32,455 bases of DNA from Bacteroidota bacterium (GCA_023432985.1 JAEZEQ010000014.1:1-32455), one strand, 5' to 3'. Counted from the stretch's first letter, positions 8,218-17,497 are shown. The notes: generated by a model not told the origin, from the sequence alone. Numbers and translations: made by a program.

Positions 8218-10298
8218 TATTGTATAATCAATTTTTCATTTAAAACAGCTCCGGGCGTATGGATATTCAACCAATAGATGCCGGGTTTTAATCCCCTTGT
8301 CTCTACAGGATAAGCATTCGTTCCATTTTGCAATTGCACTTCATTTTGCCAAACTGTTTTTCCGGTCATATCAATCAACTTAAACTGCCCGGCTCCCCCT
8401 TCTTGCAAATCCATATCTACGGTAAACATACCATTGTTAGGATTAGGATAAATACGCAATGCATTACCCATATTCCATTCCTCTTGCGTAGATGCTATAC
8501 CGGGAATATTGAAGTCGTCGAAATAAAAATTATTCCCATTTCCTGAAACAAATTCAAAGCGTATACGCACGTTGGGTTTATTTTTAAAAGTAGAAGGAAC
8601 AGCTACAGTCATCTCATCCCATTGAGCAGGAAGAGGCACAAAATTGCTCGAACTATTATTTCCGGTTGCCAGAGCAGTAGCGTTCAAACTGCTTATAAGG
8701 TTCCAAGATTGACCGCAATTGGAACTCATGGAAATTTTAAGACGACATGCACTATTATTGGTTCTTTTCAGATAAGCATATTTAAACTTAATGGTAGGGT
8801 CGGGAATTTGCGTAAAATCAAAACTTGGGCTATAAAGGTAGTAGGTCGACAATGAATCGGCCGTTCTGTTATCAATTTTAAGCGATTTACTTCCCGATAC
8901 AAAAGCGGAAGTAGTTTCTTTCCAACCCAGGTTATTTTCATTTACGGCAAACCATGTACCTGAAGCCAAAGGCGAATTTTCGAAATTGTCAGAATAACCG
9001 TTGGTGGTAACTTCGGGACTATTCGCTGTAACTTTCAGATAGGCATTTTTTGTTTGTGTTGAAGATCCGGCCGAATTCGAAACTGTAAGTTTCACATTAT
9101 AAATACCCGGACTGGTAAAAGTGAAAGTCGGAGTTGCTTGCGTACTGGTAAGCGTATTAGAAGCCCCATCGCTCACTTCCCAACTGTAGGATGTTGGATT
9201 TCCTCTATAGGTGAAATTATTAATAGTAAGCGGAGTTCCCTCACAAACCACACGGTTCAACGTATGAAAATCGGCAACGGGAATACAAATAGTATCCGTA
9301 AATCCATCTGCTACACCGGTGAAATTTCTATTTGTAGTAGATGAAAGATTATTTCTGGATGCGGTAGTCGAATTGGCTGCATTAAGCATTCTTGTAGCCT
9401 GACCATTTGAGAACATGAGCGGACAGCTGGCATAGTCCATAATATTTTGAATATTATCTACAGTAGCATCACAGGTAGATTGTGCAGTATTACAATTTTG
9501 CGAAGCGGTTCCTATAGTATTGGGCGTATCGTTTACATTATCATCATCAGAGCAATTGCTTGCAACACCCGGACTATTGGAATTACCCCATGTATGCAAT
9601 AAATTGAAATAATGGCCCAATTCATGCGTGAGTGAACGTTTAGAAAAAGTTCCTCCATTGCTGAAACCTATACCTCCAAATTGAGTAGCTCGGATCACAA
9701 TACCATCTCTTTGAGGCATAAAAGCAGCGGTTCCGGGCAAATAAGCATAACCACCTGCACCACTGGCTATATTCGAAACAACCCATACATTAATATACTT
9801 TGTAGGATCCCATTGCTGTGCAATCGTTTTCACATTTTCGCCTGCGCTAAAAGTTTTTCGAGAAAAAGTACGCGTTATACCATTGGTACAATTTCCGTTT
9901 GGATCTCTTCTTGCGAGACGGAATTCGAAATCGGGATTACCAATAATGGATTGAAATCCGCTTATTACAGAACTTAAATCGGCATTTAATCCCTTAAAAT
10001 CCTCATTAATAATACGCACGGCATCCCTCACCTGAGCATCAGTTACCCAGTTTCCGTCATAAGAATGTACGATATGAAAAACAATAGGAAAAACCTTAGT
10101 TGCCTTTTCGGAAACAGGTGGGTTCAGGGCCGATTGCAATTCCCATTTTGCCAAACTATCGGCCATAGCCGGATTCTCCTGCAAAAGATGATTATGTACA
10201 TGACTTGTTCCACAATAATGATCCTGCGCAACCTGTGCAACAGAATGGTGGATTAAAAACAGGTTGGTCAGAATAAATACAGAAAATACTTTTTTCAT
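8217..10298 (-). CDS. secreted M43-family zinc metalloprotease with PKD and T9SS sorting domains (upstream copy)
   Basis: 693 residues with the same domain order as its downstream neighbour: signal peptide (1-21, 'LFLIHHSVAQ'), propeptide-like region, M43 catalytic domain, PKD domain (about 345-430, with 'YSWEVSDG' and 'FTFTSPGIYNVKLTVSNSAG'), a beta-rich region near 430-605 ending 'VRIRFEFVSGNGNNFYFDDFNI', and a T9SS type A tail ('LRIYPNPNNGMFTVDMD'). The zinc site HELGHYFNLLH has His225, Glu226, His229 and His235, the same residue numbers as in the neighbour; the Met-turn is Met290 in 'NIMDYASC'. The two are tandem duplicates that have diverged in sequence and probably in specificity. It lies 6 bases after the trkA-like gene. 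Confidence 0.93.
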   Translation of the reverse strand: MKKVFSVFILTNLFLIHHSVAQVAQDHYCGTSHVHNHLLQENPAMADSLAKWELQSALNPPVSEKATKVFPIVFHIVHSYDGNWVTDAQVRDAVRIINEDFKGLNADLSSVISGFQSIIGNPDFEFRLARRDPNGNCTNGITRTFSRKTFSAGENVKTIAQQWDPTKYINVWVVSNIASGAGGYAYLPGTAAFMPQRDGIVIRATQFGGIGFSNGGTFSKRSLTHELGHYFNLLHTWGNSNSPGVASNCSDDDNVNDTPNTIGTASQNCNTAQSTCDATVDNIQNIMDYASCPLMFSNGQATRMLNAANSTTASRNNLSSTTNRNFTGVADGFTDTICIPVADFHTLNRVVCEGTPLTINNFTYRGNPTSYSWEVSDGASNTLTSTQATPTFTFTSPGIYNVKLTVSNSAGSSTQTKNAYLKVTANSPEVTTNGYSDNFENSPLASGTWFAVNENNLGWKETTSAFVSGSKSLKIDNRTADSLSTYYLYSPSFDFTQIPDPTIKFKYAYLKRTNNSACRLKISMSSNCGQSWNLISSLNATALATGNNSSSNFVPLPAQWDEMTVAVPSTFKNKPNVRIRFEFVSGNGNNFYFDDFNIPGIASTQEEWNMGNALRIYPNPNNGMFTVDMDLQEGGAGQFKLIDMTGKTVWQNEVQLQNGTNAYPVETRGLKPGIYWLNIHTPGAVLNEKLIIQ

Positions 10299-10304
10299 TT
10301 TTAA

Positions 10305-11000
10305 TTATTGATTGATCTCTATAAAACGTTGAATATCTTTAGTTGTTCCCATTACAAGGAGTGTATCGCTGCTCAATATTACCGTTTCGCTGTTGGGAAC
10401 GCCGACGATATGATTTTCGGTAGAAATTTCACCATCTATATTGGTGGTAAATTCCCTTTTAATGGTAATAAGGTTAAGTTTATATTTATCGCGCAGGTTG
10501 ACATCGATTAGAGTACGATTGGCAATTTTAGGCGGAGTTTTGATTTCGGCAATTTCGTAATTATCGGGCAATTGCATAAAAGACAGTAGGGATGGATTCA
10601 GAAGTCTTTCGGCCACGACCCGGCCTACTTCCTGTTCGGGCAAAAGTACCTCATGAACCCCCACTTTTTTCAAGATCATATGTTGTTGTGGATTATTGGC
10701 CCGGGCGATTACGCGCTTCACACCTAATTCCAAACAATATACCGTCGTCAGCAATAAGGCTTCAAAATCTTTACCTATTGCCACCACTACTGCATCTACA
10801 TCTTGAATACTTTGGGCTATGAGGACTTTTTTATCCGTTGAATCGCCACAAATGGCTACAGCCACATCGTCTTTCAAATCGTCGATATGCATATCATCAT
10901 TATCAATAGCCAAGACTTCTGCCCCGTCATTCGCCAAAGCTCTGGCAATAGATGATCCAAATGCCCCCAATCCGATTACTGCAAATTTCCCCGGTTTCAT
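10305..11000 (-). CDS. trkA: TrkA/KtrA-type potassium-channel regulatory protein (RCK_N + RCK_C)
   Basis: 231 residues. The N-terminal Rossmann RCK domain starts with 'KFAVIGLGAFGSSIARAL', the dinucleotide loop being Gly10, Gly12 and Gly15, with acidic Asp33 at the end of strand 2 as in NAD(H)/nucleotide-binding RCK proteins. An RCK_C domain follows from about 140 ('YEIAEIKTPPKIANRTLIDVNLRDK...'). Such proteins form cytoplasmic gating rings on TrkH/KtrB potassium transporters and respond to ATP/ADP, NADH or c-di-AMP. The length fits KtrA rather than the double-length E. coli TrkA. No TrkH/KtrB membrane subunit is in the window. Its ATG directly follows the TAG of the upstream gamma-synthase gene with no gap. 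Confidence 0.93.
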   Translation of the reverse strand: MKPGKFAVIGLGAFGSSIARALANDGAEVLAIDNDDMHIDDLKDDVAVAICGDSTDKKVLIAQSIQDVDAVVVAIGKDFEALLLTTVYCLELGVKRVIARANNPQQHMILKKVGVHEVLLPEQEVGRVVAERLLNPSLLSFMQLPDNYEIAEIKTPPKIANRTLIDVNLRDKYKLNLITIKREFTTNIDGEISTENHIVGVPNSETVILSSDTLLVMGTTKDIQRFIEINQ

Positions 11001-12146
11001 CTATGAAGCATTCAATGCAATTTTCAAATCTTCAAGCAAATCTTCAATATCTTCTACACCGACGCTAATGCGAATTAAGGAATCGCTTACGCCCACCTTC
11101 TCTCTTTCTTCCTTAGGAATAGAGGCATGGGTCATAGTGGCGGGGTGACTGATCAGAGACTCCACACCACCCAGAGATTCGGCCAGCGAAAACAAATGAG
11201 TGGATTTCAAAAATTGTATAGCGGCTTCTTTGCTGTTATTTTTGAGTGTAAAAGACATCATGCCACCAAAATCGCGCATTTGTTTTTTGGCAATTTCATG
11301 CCCCGGATGCGTGCTTAATCCAGGATAATAAACCTTCTCAACAGCCGGATGCGTATTCAAAAAATCGGCAATTATTTTCCCATTTTCGCAATGGCGTTGC
11401 ATACGAAGATGGAGGGTTTTCATACCGCGAAGCAATAAGAAACAATCCTGAGGGCCGGGTGTTGCACCGGTGGACTTTTGATTGAACTTTAATTCTTCCG
11501 CCAGCTTGTCGCTATTGGTTACCAATCCGCCCGCTACCACATCACTATGACCACCTATATATTTGGTCATAGAATGCATAACAATATCCGCACCTAAATC
11601 GAGTGGATTTTGCAAATATGGGGAAGCAAAAGTATTATCCACAACCGAAATAATCCCATTTTTCTTGGCCAATTCGGAATACAAAGCTATATCGGCAATT
11701 TGCATGAGCGGATTCGTTGGTGTTTCGATCCACATCAAGCGTGTATTGGGTTTAATGGCCGCTTCTACCTGAGCAGCATCGCTGAAAGGCACAAAAGAAA
11801 ACTCTATACCCAAACGCGAAAACGTTTTAGTAAACAAACGATAAGAACCTCCATAAATATCATTTACGGCAATTACATGATCGCCTGCATTTAATAGTTT
11901 CAACACAGAATCAATAGCACCCATTCCGCTGCTGAATACCACTCCGTGTTTCCCATTTTCTAATGCAGCCAAGGCATCTTGAAGTTGAGTACGGGTTGGA
12001 TTAGCCGTACGCGCATATTCATAGCCTTTGTTTACCCCGGGAGCCTCCTGCACATAAGTAGAAGTTTGATATATAGGTGTCATAATCGCCCCGGTCTCCG
12101 GATCTGGATGTACCCCGGCATGAATAGCTTTAGTTCCAAATTTCAT
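11001..12146 (-). CDS. metB: cystathionine gamma-synthase/gamma-lyase family PLP enzyme
   Basis: 381 residues from ATG 12146, the normal size for the Cys/Met-metabolism PLP family. The frame runs on upstream to 12221 but the extra 25 residues are not family-like, and 'MKFGTKAIHAGVHPDPETGAI' is the standard opening. Landmarks are 'GYEYARTANPTR' (41-52), 'FSSGMGAIDSVL' (71-82), 'WIETPTNP' (139-146), 'VVDNTFASPY' (168-177) and the PLP lysine Lys195 in 'SMTKYIGGHSDVVAGG'. It should condense an activated homoserine with cysteine to make cystathionine, or cleave cystathionine; sequence alone does not separate synthase from lyase, so the symbol is tentative. Directly adjacent to the trkA-like gene (TAG then ATG). 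Confidence 0.9.
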   Translation of the reverse strand: MKFGTKAIHAGVHPDPETGAIMTPIYQTSTYVQEAPGVNKGYEYARTANPTRTQLQDALAALENGKHGVVFSSGMGAIDSVLKLLNAGDHVIAVNDIYGGSYRLFTKTFSRLGIEFSFVPFSDAAQVEAAIKPNTRLMWIETPTNPLMQIADIALYSELAKKNGIISVVDNTFASPYLQNPLDLGADIVMHSMTKYIGGHSDVVAGGLVTNSDKLAEELKFNQKSTGATPGPQDCFLLLRGMKTLHLRMQRHCENGKIIADFLNTHPAVEKVYYPGLSTHPGHEIAKKQMRDFGGMMSFTLKNNSKEAAIQFLKSTHLFSLAESLGGVESLISHPATMTHASIPKEEREKVGVSDSLIRISVGVEDIEDLLEDLKIALNAS

Positions 12147-12320
12147 GAATGAAAATATTTTTAAGTAATGTAAATTTAATGCAAGATAACCAATGCAGTT
12201 TAATGCGCATAAAATTAACAATTTTTGAAGAAATAACCGAGCTTTCAGCAGGCCATTTTTATTTTAGTTGCGCCTACATTCCTAATTTTATTGTAAACTT
12301 GCAGCAAAACACGTAGATAT
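12147..12320. other. divergent gap between the gamma-synthase gene and lgt
   Basis: 174 bases. A weak lgt -7 candidate TAAACTTG lies at 12294-12301 (one mismatch to TAnnTTTG), with a TTG 23 bases upstream, longer than the usual 19-21. I saw no riboswitch-like structure ahead of the methionine-pathway gene and no small ORF. Confidence 0.3.
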
Positions 12321-13610
12321 ATGTTTCCTACTTTAGGTTATTTGATCAATTATATTTTTGGGACGAATATAGATTTGGGACTTCCCACTTTCGGTTTTAT
12401 AGTGGCTCTTTCTTTTATTGCGGGGGCCTTTGTTTTGAAATTGGAAATTGAAAGACGTCGCAAATCCGGACTTATAAAAGAAACCCTGGTAAAAGAAACC
12501 ATTGGGGCTCCGGCAACGACGGGCGAACTGATATACAACGCCATTTTTGGTTTTGTAATGGGTGCAAAACTGGGCTTATTACTCAGCGATAAATCCGCTT
12601 TTCTTTCCAATCCGCAACAAGCTATTTTGTCTTTGGAAGGCAATATCATAACGGGTATTATTGGTGCCATAGCCATGGTGGCCTATGTGTATTACAATAA
12701 AAAGAAAAAGCAACTCGATAAACCCAAGGTAGTTGAACGAAAAGAAAGTGCGACTGAGTTGGTCATGAATATAGTGATGCTTGCTGCCATAACGGGAATT
12801 CTGGGTGCAAAAATCTTTCATCATTTCGAATATTGGGATGAATTTATGGCTGACCCGGCAGGGCAGTTTTTCGCATTTTCGGGACTCACATTTTATGGGG
12901 GACTTATAGCCGGATTTTTATCGGTGGGTTACTACGTAAAAAAGAAGGGCATTTCCTTCGTGCAAATTTGCGATGCTGCAGCACCGGCTTTGATATTGGC
13001 CTACGGATTGGGCCGATTAGGCTGCCAGCTGGCCGGAGATGGAGACTGGGGTGTAATAAATTCAGCCTATAGATATGATCCGCAAAGCGAGAAATACAGT
13101 CTTGCTCCGCCCGAATCCATCACAGAAGATATGCAACAATATGCCGATTATTATCAGCAAGCCTTTGGAGGCATAGAAAATGCGCATTATATCTATTTCG
13201 AAAAACCTCAAGCACTTTCCTTTTTACCCGACTGGATGTTTGCCAGTGTATATCCATATAATGTAAACAACGACGGTATCCCTATCGAAAATTGTCAGGG
13301 TGCATTTTGTCATCACTTACCCATTCCGGCTATTCCTACCCCTATATACGAAATCTTCATGGGCATATTCATCTTTTTGATATTATGGAGTATTCGAAAA
13401 CGAATCCCCAGACCCGGTTTGATGTTCAGTGTTTATCTGATATTTAACGGACTGGAAAGATTTACCATAGAGCAATTCCGTATCAATTCGGAATATCCCA
13501 TATTGGGTGGCATAACACAGGCCGAAATCATATCATTATCGCTTGTATTATTGGGTTTACTGGGTATATATTTAACCCATGTATTTCGGGATAAACTGGC
13601 AAAATTCTAA
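12321..13610 (+). CDS. lgt: prolipoprotein diacylglyceryl transferase
   Basis: 429-residue polytopic inner-membrane enzyme that transfers diacylglycerol from phosphatidylglycerol to the lipobox cysteine of prolipoproteins. At least seven hydrophobic segments are visible. The signature loop reads 'GRLGCQLAGDGDWG' (from Gly231; Arg232 conserved), the variant I associate with Bacteroidota rather than the GRxGNFxNxE of E. coli. 'GLTFYGGLIAG' carries Tyr192 where E. coli Lgt has the important His103. The C-terminus has 'IPTPIYE' and 'NGLERFTIEQFRIN' as in the family. About 140 residues longer than the E. coli enzyme, partly from a soluble insert after the signature (about 245-330) and charged spacers near 50 and 130. 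It faces recA across a shared terminator. Confidence 0.93.
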   Translation: MFPTLGYLINYIFGTNIDLGLPTFGFIVALSFIAGAFVLKLEIERRRKSGLIKETLVKETIGAPATTGELIYNAIFGFVMGAKLGLLLSDKSAFLSNPQQAILSLEGNIITGIIGAIAMVAYVYYNKKKKQLDKPKVVERKESATELVMNIVMLAAITGILGAKIFHHFEYWDEFMADPAGQFFAFSGLTFYGGLIAGFLSVGYYVKKKGISFVQICDAAAPALILAYGLGRLGCQLAGDGDWGVINSAYRYDPQSEKYSLAPPESITEDMQQYADYYQQAFGGIENAHYIYFEKPQALSFLPDWMFASVYPYNVNNDGIPIENCQGAFCHHLPIPAIPTPIYEIFMGIFIFLILWSIRKRIPRPGLMFSVYLIFNGLERFTIEQFRINSEYPILGGITQAEIISLSLVLLGLLGIYLTHVFRDKLAKF

Positions 13611-13620
13611 ATCAGAGCAT

Positions 13621-13649
13621 AAAAAAAAGCGGTAAGAATACCGCTTTTT
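13621..13649. terminator. bidirectional terminator between lgt and recA
   Basis: Stem GCGGTA (13628-13633) / TACCGC (13638-13643), loop AGAA, with seven A on the left and six T on the right, so it can end transcripts from both converging genes. Confidence 0.85.
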
Positions 13650-13671
13650 TCATTTTTACATTTTCAGCAAA

Positions 13672-14700
13672 TTATTTTTTATCGGCATTACCGGAAAAAA
13701 TTGCTTCTTTAATTTTGCTTTCCAATTCCTGACAAAGTTCCGGATTATCCTTCAGCAATGCTTTAACGGCATCACGGCCTTGACCCAGTTTAGTATCACC
13801 GTAACTGAACCAGGATCCGCTTTTCTTAACGACATTTAGGTCAACTGCCATATCGATAATTTCGCCGACTTTACTAACACCTTCTCCGTACATAATATCG
13901 AATTCGGCCTGACGGAATGGGGGTGCTACTTTATTTTTCACAACTTTAACCCGGGCACGATTACCTACAATTTCGTCTCCATCTTTAATTTGACCTATGC
14001 GGCGAATATCCAGACGTATAGAAGAGTAATATTTCAGGGCATTACCACCGGTGGTCGTTTCGGGATTTCCGAACATAACGCCGATTTTTTCGCGCAGCTG
14101 ATTAATAAATATACAAGTACACCCGGTTTTATTAATCGTAGCTGTAAGCTTACGCAGGGCTTGGGACATAAGTCGGGCTTGCAATCCCATTTTACTATCG
14201 CCCATTTCACCTTCCAATTCCGATTTGGGAACCAGAGCAGCAACAGAGTCGATAACCAATATATCTACGGCACCGGAACGAATCAAATGATCGGCAATTT
14301 CCAGAGCTTGCTCACCACTATCGGGTTGAGAAATCAACAAATTCGCCACATCTACGCCTAATTTTTCGGCATAAAAACGATCGAATGCATGCTCGGCATC
14401 AATGAATGCGGCAATACCGCCTTGTTTTTGAGCCTCAGCAATTGCATGAATGGTCAGCGTGGTTTTACCGGATGATTCCGGACCAAAAATCTCAATCACA
14501 CGTCCGCGCGGATATCCGCCAACACCCAAAGCCAAATCCAAAGAAAGAGATCCGGATGGAATGGCTTCCACATTCACCACACTTTTATCCCCCAAGCGCA
14601 TAACCGTACCTTTGCCGTACTCCTTATCCAGCTTCTCCAGCGTTAACTTTAACGCGTCTAACTTCATTGATTTTTCGTCTTTTGCCATTTTTTTTGTCAT
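13672..14700 (-). CDS. recA: recombinase RecA
   Basis: 342 residues. RecA forms ATP-dependent filaments on single-stranded DNA, drives strand exchange and triggers LexA self-cleavage. Walker A is GPESSGKT (73-80); 'FIDAEHAFD' and the Walker B stretch 'VDILVIDSVAALVPKSELEGE' follow, then 'FINQLREKIGVMFGNPETTTGGNALKYYSS', which is nearly invariant in RecA. ATG 14700 is the longest start; ATG 14688 (Met5) is equally plausible. 94 bases separate it from bcp, enough for its own promoter. I saw no recognisable LexA box there. Confidence 0.98.
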   Translation of the reverse strand: MTKKMAKDEKSMKLDALKLTLEKLDKEYGKGTVMRLGDKSVVNVEAIPSGSLSLDLALGVGGYPRGRVIEIFGPESSGKTTLTIHAIAEAQKQGGIAAFIDAEHAFDRFYAEKLGVDVANLLISQPDSGEQALEIADHLIRSGAVDILVIDSVAALVPKSELEGEMGDSKMGLQARLMSQALRKLTATINKTGCTCIFINQLREKIGVMFGNPETTTGGNALKYYSSIRLDIRRIGQIKDGDEIVGNRARVKVVKNKVAPPFRQAEFDIMYGEGVSKVGEIIDMAVDLNVVKKSGSWFSYGDTKLGQGRDAVKALLKDNPELCQELESKIKEAIFSGNADKK

Positions 14701-14794
14701 TAATTACGGCAACAATTTAATCAAAAACCACAAATCACCAAAAAAAACATGACGAATAGTAGATAAAATTGAGCCAATGTAGAAAATGTGATTT

Positions 14795-15256
14795 TTATGC
14801 TTCTAAAATTTGTTTTGCGTGTGCTTTTGTATTGACCTTTTCGATTATACGCTCAATTATTCCCTCTTCATTAATCAGGAACGTTTTGCGTGCAATTCCC
14901 ATATATTTACGACCATACATACTCTTTTCGACCCATACTCCGTAATTTTGAACCGTTTGTTTTTCTATATCGGCCAATAATGGGAAAGGCAAATTATATT
15001 TTTCAATAAAGCGTGTATGTTTTTTGGCATCATCGACGCTAACGCCCAGGGTTTCGTAGCCGGCTTTTTTCAGTTCGCCGTAATGATCTCTCAAATCGCA
15101 TGCTTCGGCGGTACAACCCGGGGTATCATCTTTAGGGTAGAAATACAAAATCAGTTTTTTACCTTCATAATCTTTAAGCGAAACGGGATTTCCATTTTGA
15201 TCTGTTCCTGCTAATTCCGGGGCTTTATCCCCTACTTTCAATTCGTTCATATCCAA
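14795..15256 (-). CDS. bcp: thioredoxin-dependent peroxiredoxin (Bcp/PrxQ)
   Basis: 153 residues. Reduces hydroperoxides using thioredoxin as electron donor in the cytoplasm. 'YPKDDTPGCTAEACDLRD' contains the peroxidatic Cys48 and the resolving Cys53 five residues later, the arrangement of atypical 2-Cys Bcp/PrxQ enzymes; Thr45 of the PxxxT-C motif is kept. ATG 15250 (Met3) is an alternative start. It begins 9 bases after the end of rel, so the two probably share a transcript, linking peroxide defence with the stringent-response gene. Confidence 0.96.
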   Translation of the reverse strand: MDMNELKVGDKAPELAGTDQNGNPVSLKDYEGKKLILYFYPKDDTPGCTAEACDLRDHYGELKKAGYETLGVSVDDAKKHTRFIEKYNLPFPLLADIEKQTVQNYGVWVEKSMYGRKYMGIARKTFLINEEGIIERIIEKVNTKAHAKQILEA

Positions 15257-15265
15257 TTTTTATTA

Positions 15266-17497
15266 TCAATTAATACGTGTAACATTTATCACACCGGGTA
15301 TACCTTTCAGTTTCACCATCAAATCGTTGAGATGGTTTGTATCCTGTACATATACCATAATATTTCCTTCAAAAAGTCCGTCTTTTGTTTCAAAACTTAT
15401 AGAACGCATGTTCACTTTCAGCTGATTCGAAATAATTTTCGTAATGCGGTTCACAATACCCACCTCATCGAATCCGTCTACTTTAATTCCCGCAAGGAAT
15501 GCGAGACTTTCGCGGTTCGTCCACCTCGCCTTTACAATTCTATAGGCATAATTGCTCATCAATTGCATAGCGTTGGGGCAGGTTGTTTTATGAATTTTAA
15601 TACCATCGCTCACTGTAACAAATCCGAATACTTCATCGCCTGGGATAGGGTTACAGCAGGAAGACAATTTATAATCCAGTTTCACGGTACTATCTCCGAT
15701 AACAAGGCTATCCGAATCGCGTTTTGCTTCTTTAATAAGCTCTTCGAGCGTTTTCTCCTTTTTATCATCCTTCGATTTTCCGCGAATTTTATTGGCCAAA
15801 TACTGATACCAACTGCGGTTATTTTCGTCCTTATAAAATTGTTTAATTTCATAATTACTAATTCCGCCCGTTGCCACTTTATAATAAAAATCCTGCACAT
15901 CGGGTACTTTGAAATAGCTAAGGATATGATTGATATCGTTCTCGGAAAAAGTAACACCCAATTGGCGTAATTTTCTCTGGAAAATCTCTTTTCCGTCCAC
16001 AGCCACTTTTCTTTTTTCTTCCTTCAGAGCCGATTTAATTCTTTCCCGGGCTTTGGAACTGATGACCAGTTTCAGCCAATCCTCTTTTGGTTTTTGTTTA
16101 GAGCTGGTGAGTACCTCCACCTGATCTCCGCTATTGAGTACATAAGAAATGGGTACCAATTTATTATTCACCTTGGCTCCTATACATTTATCTCCGATTT
16201 CGGAATGTATATCATAGGCAAAATCGAGCACAGTTGTTCCACTTTTCAGCGTTCGTAATTCACCTTTTGGAGTAAAAATAAAAATCTCCTTGGTTTCGAG
16301 GTCGAGTTTAAAACTTTCTACTATATCGACGGCACTCTCGTTATTTTCGAGAATTTCGCGTATACGTAAAATCCAGTCGTCGACCACATTTTCTTTTCCG
16401 GGCTCTTTATATTTCCAGTGTGCGGCGTATCCTCTTTCAGAAATTTCGTCCATTCTTTCGGTGCGTATTTGCACTTCGACCCATTTACCGGAGGGACTCA
16501 TAACGGTGATATGGAGCGATTCGTAGCCATTGCTTCTGGGGAAAGAAATCCAGTCCCGCATTCGATCGGGCTTGGGTTTATACAAATCGGTCACAATAGA
16601 ATAAACTCTCCAGCAATCGGCTTTTTCATTTTCGGGTCGAGAGTCTATAATAATACGAATGGCAAAAATATCGTAAATCTCTTCGAAGGGCACGCCCTTT
16701 TTTACAATCTTATTATAAATGGAATAAATAGACTTGGTGCGTCCTTTAATCTCGCATTGCAGTCCTTGTTCGACCAATGCTTTTTTAATAGGATGAATAA
16801 AACTGGAAATAAAACGTTCTCTTACCTCTTTGGTTTTTTCGAGCTTATTTAAAATCTCTTCATACTTTTCCGGCTCCACATATTTCAATGCCAAATCTTC
16901 CAGTTCGGTTTTTATGGCATAGAGTCCCAATCTGTGAGCCAGAGGTGCAAAGAGATACAATGTTTCATTAGCGATTTTCAATTGTTTATCGCGGCGCATA
17001 TGTTCGAGCGTACGCATATTATGCAGGCGATCGGCCAATTTCACCAAAATCACCCTTAAATCATCGGAAAGAGTCAGAATAATTTTCCGGAAATTTTCGG
17101 CTTGTATGGATTCACTTTGGTCGAATACCCCCGAAATTTTAGTGAGTCCGTCTATAATCTTAGCTACCTCTTCGCCAAAAATCTGGTTTACATCATCCAG
17201 GGTCAAATCCGTATCTTCCACTGTATCGTGCAATAAACCGCATATTACCGAAGTCACCCCTAAACCCAGCTCTTCGGCACAAATTTGCGCCACGGCAATG
17301 GGATGATAAATATAAGGCTCGCCCGATTTGCGTCGCATATCTATATGCTTATCGCAGGCCAGCTCATAGGCTTTATGAATACGTTTTAACTGCTCTTTGG
17401 ACTTAATTTTAGGATCCACAGCCTTGAGCAATTGCTTGTATTTTCTTAAAATTTCTCTTCTTTCCAGTTCTTCGTTAATTAGCAACTCTTGCGACAT
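15266..17497 (-). CDS. rel: bifunctional (p)ppGpp synthetase/hydrolase Rel (RelA/SpoT homologue)
   Basis: 743 residues, full length for long RSH proteins. The N-terminal HD hydrolase domain keeps its metal residues: His65 ('YIYHPIAVA'), His90-Asp91 in 'LLHDTVEDTDLT', and Asp156 in 'VKLADRLHNMRTL', so ppGpp hydrolysis should be active. The synthetase domain follows (about 240-370) with 'IKGRTKSIYSIYNKI' and 'DWISFPRSNGYESLHITV'. A TGS domain covers 403-465 ('EIFIFTPKGELRTLKSGTTVLDFAYDIH'), a helical and zinc-finger-like region with 'SSCCNPIPGDEV' follows, and an ACT domain ends the protein. It makes and degrades the alarmone (p)ppGpp, sensing stalled ribosomes. Upstream of bcp in a likely operon. 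Confidence 0.96.
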   Translation of the reverse strand: MSQELLINEELERREILRKYKQLLKAVDPKIKSKEQLKRIHKAYELACDKHIDMRRKSGEPYIYHPIAVAQICAEELGLGVTSVICGLLHDTVEDTDLTLDDVNQIFGEEVAKIIDGLTKISGVFDQSESIQAENFRKIILTLSDDLRVILVKLADRLHNMRTLEHMRRDKQLKIANETLYLFAPLAHRLGLYAIKTELEDLALKYVEPEKYEEILNKLEKTKEVRERFISSFIHPIKKALVEQGLQCEIKGRTKSIYSIYNKIVKKGVPFEEIYDIFAIRIIIDSRPENEKADCWRVYSIVTDLYKPKPDRMRDWISFPRSNGYESLHITVMSPSGKWVEVQIRTERMDEISERGYAAHWKYKEPGKENVVDDWILRIREILENNESAVDIVESFKLDLETKEIFIFTPKGELRTLKSGTTVLDFAYDIHSEIGDKCIGAKVNNKLVPISYVLNSGDQVEVLTSSKQKPKEDWLKLVISSKARERIKSALKEEKRKVAVDGKEIFQRKLRQLGVTFSENDINHILSYFKVPDVQDFYYKVATGGISNYEIKQFYKDENNRSWYQYLANKIRGKSKDDKKEKTLEELIKEAKRDSDSLVIGDSTVKLDYKLSSCCNPIPGDEVFGFVTVSDGIKIHKTTCPNAMQLMSNYAYRIVKARWTNRESLAFLAGIKVDGFDEVGIVNRITKIISNQLKVNMRSISFETKDGLFEGNIMVYVQDTNHLNDLMVKLKGIPGVINVTRIN

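Noticed and set aside
12147..12320. SAM or other riboswitch ahead of the methionine-pathway gene
   Set aside because: The leader is short and AT-rich, with no conserved stem set that I could build by eye.
14701..14794. LexA/SOS box upstream of recA
   Set aside because: No convincing palindrome with the expected spacing was seen; only a weak promoter-like TTG-N19-TAAATTG on the minus strand.
15332..15970. 212-codon + strand open frame opposite rel
   Set aside because: Fully inside rel on the other strand, with no recognisable motif or promoter.
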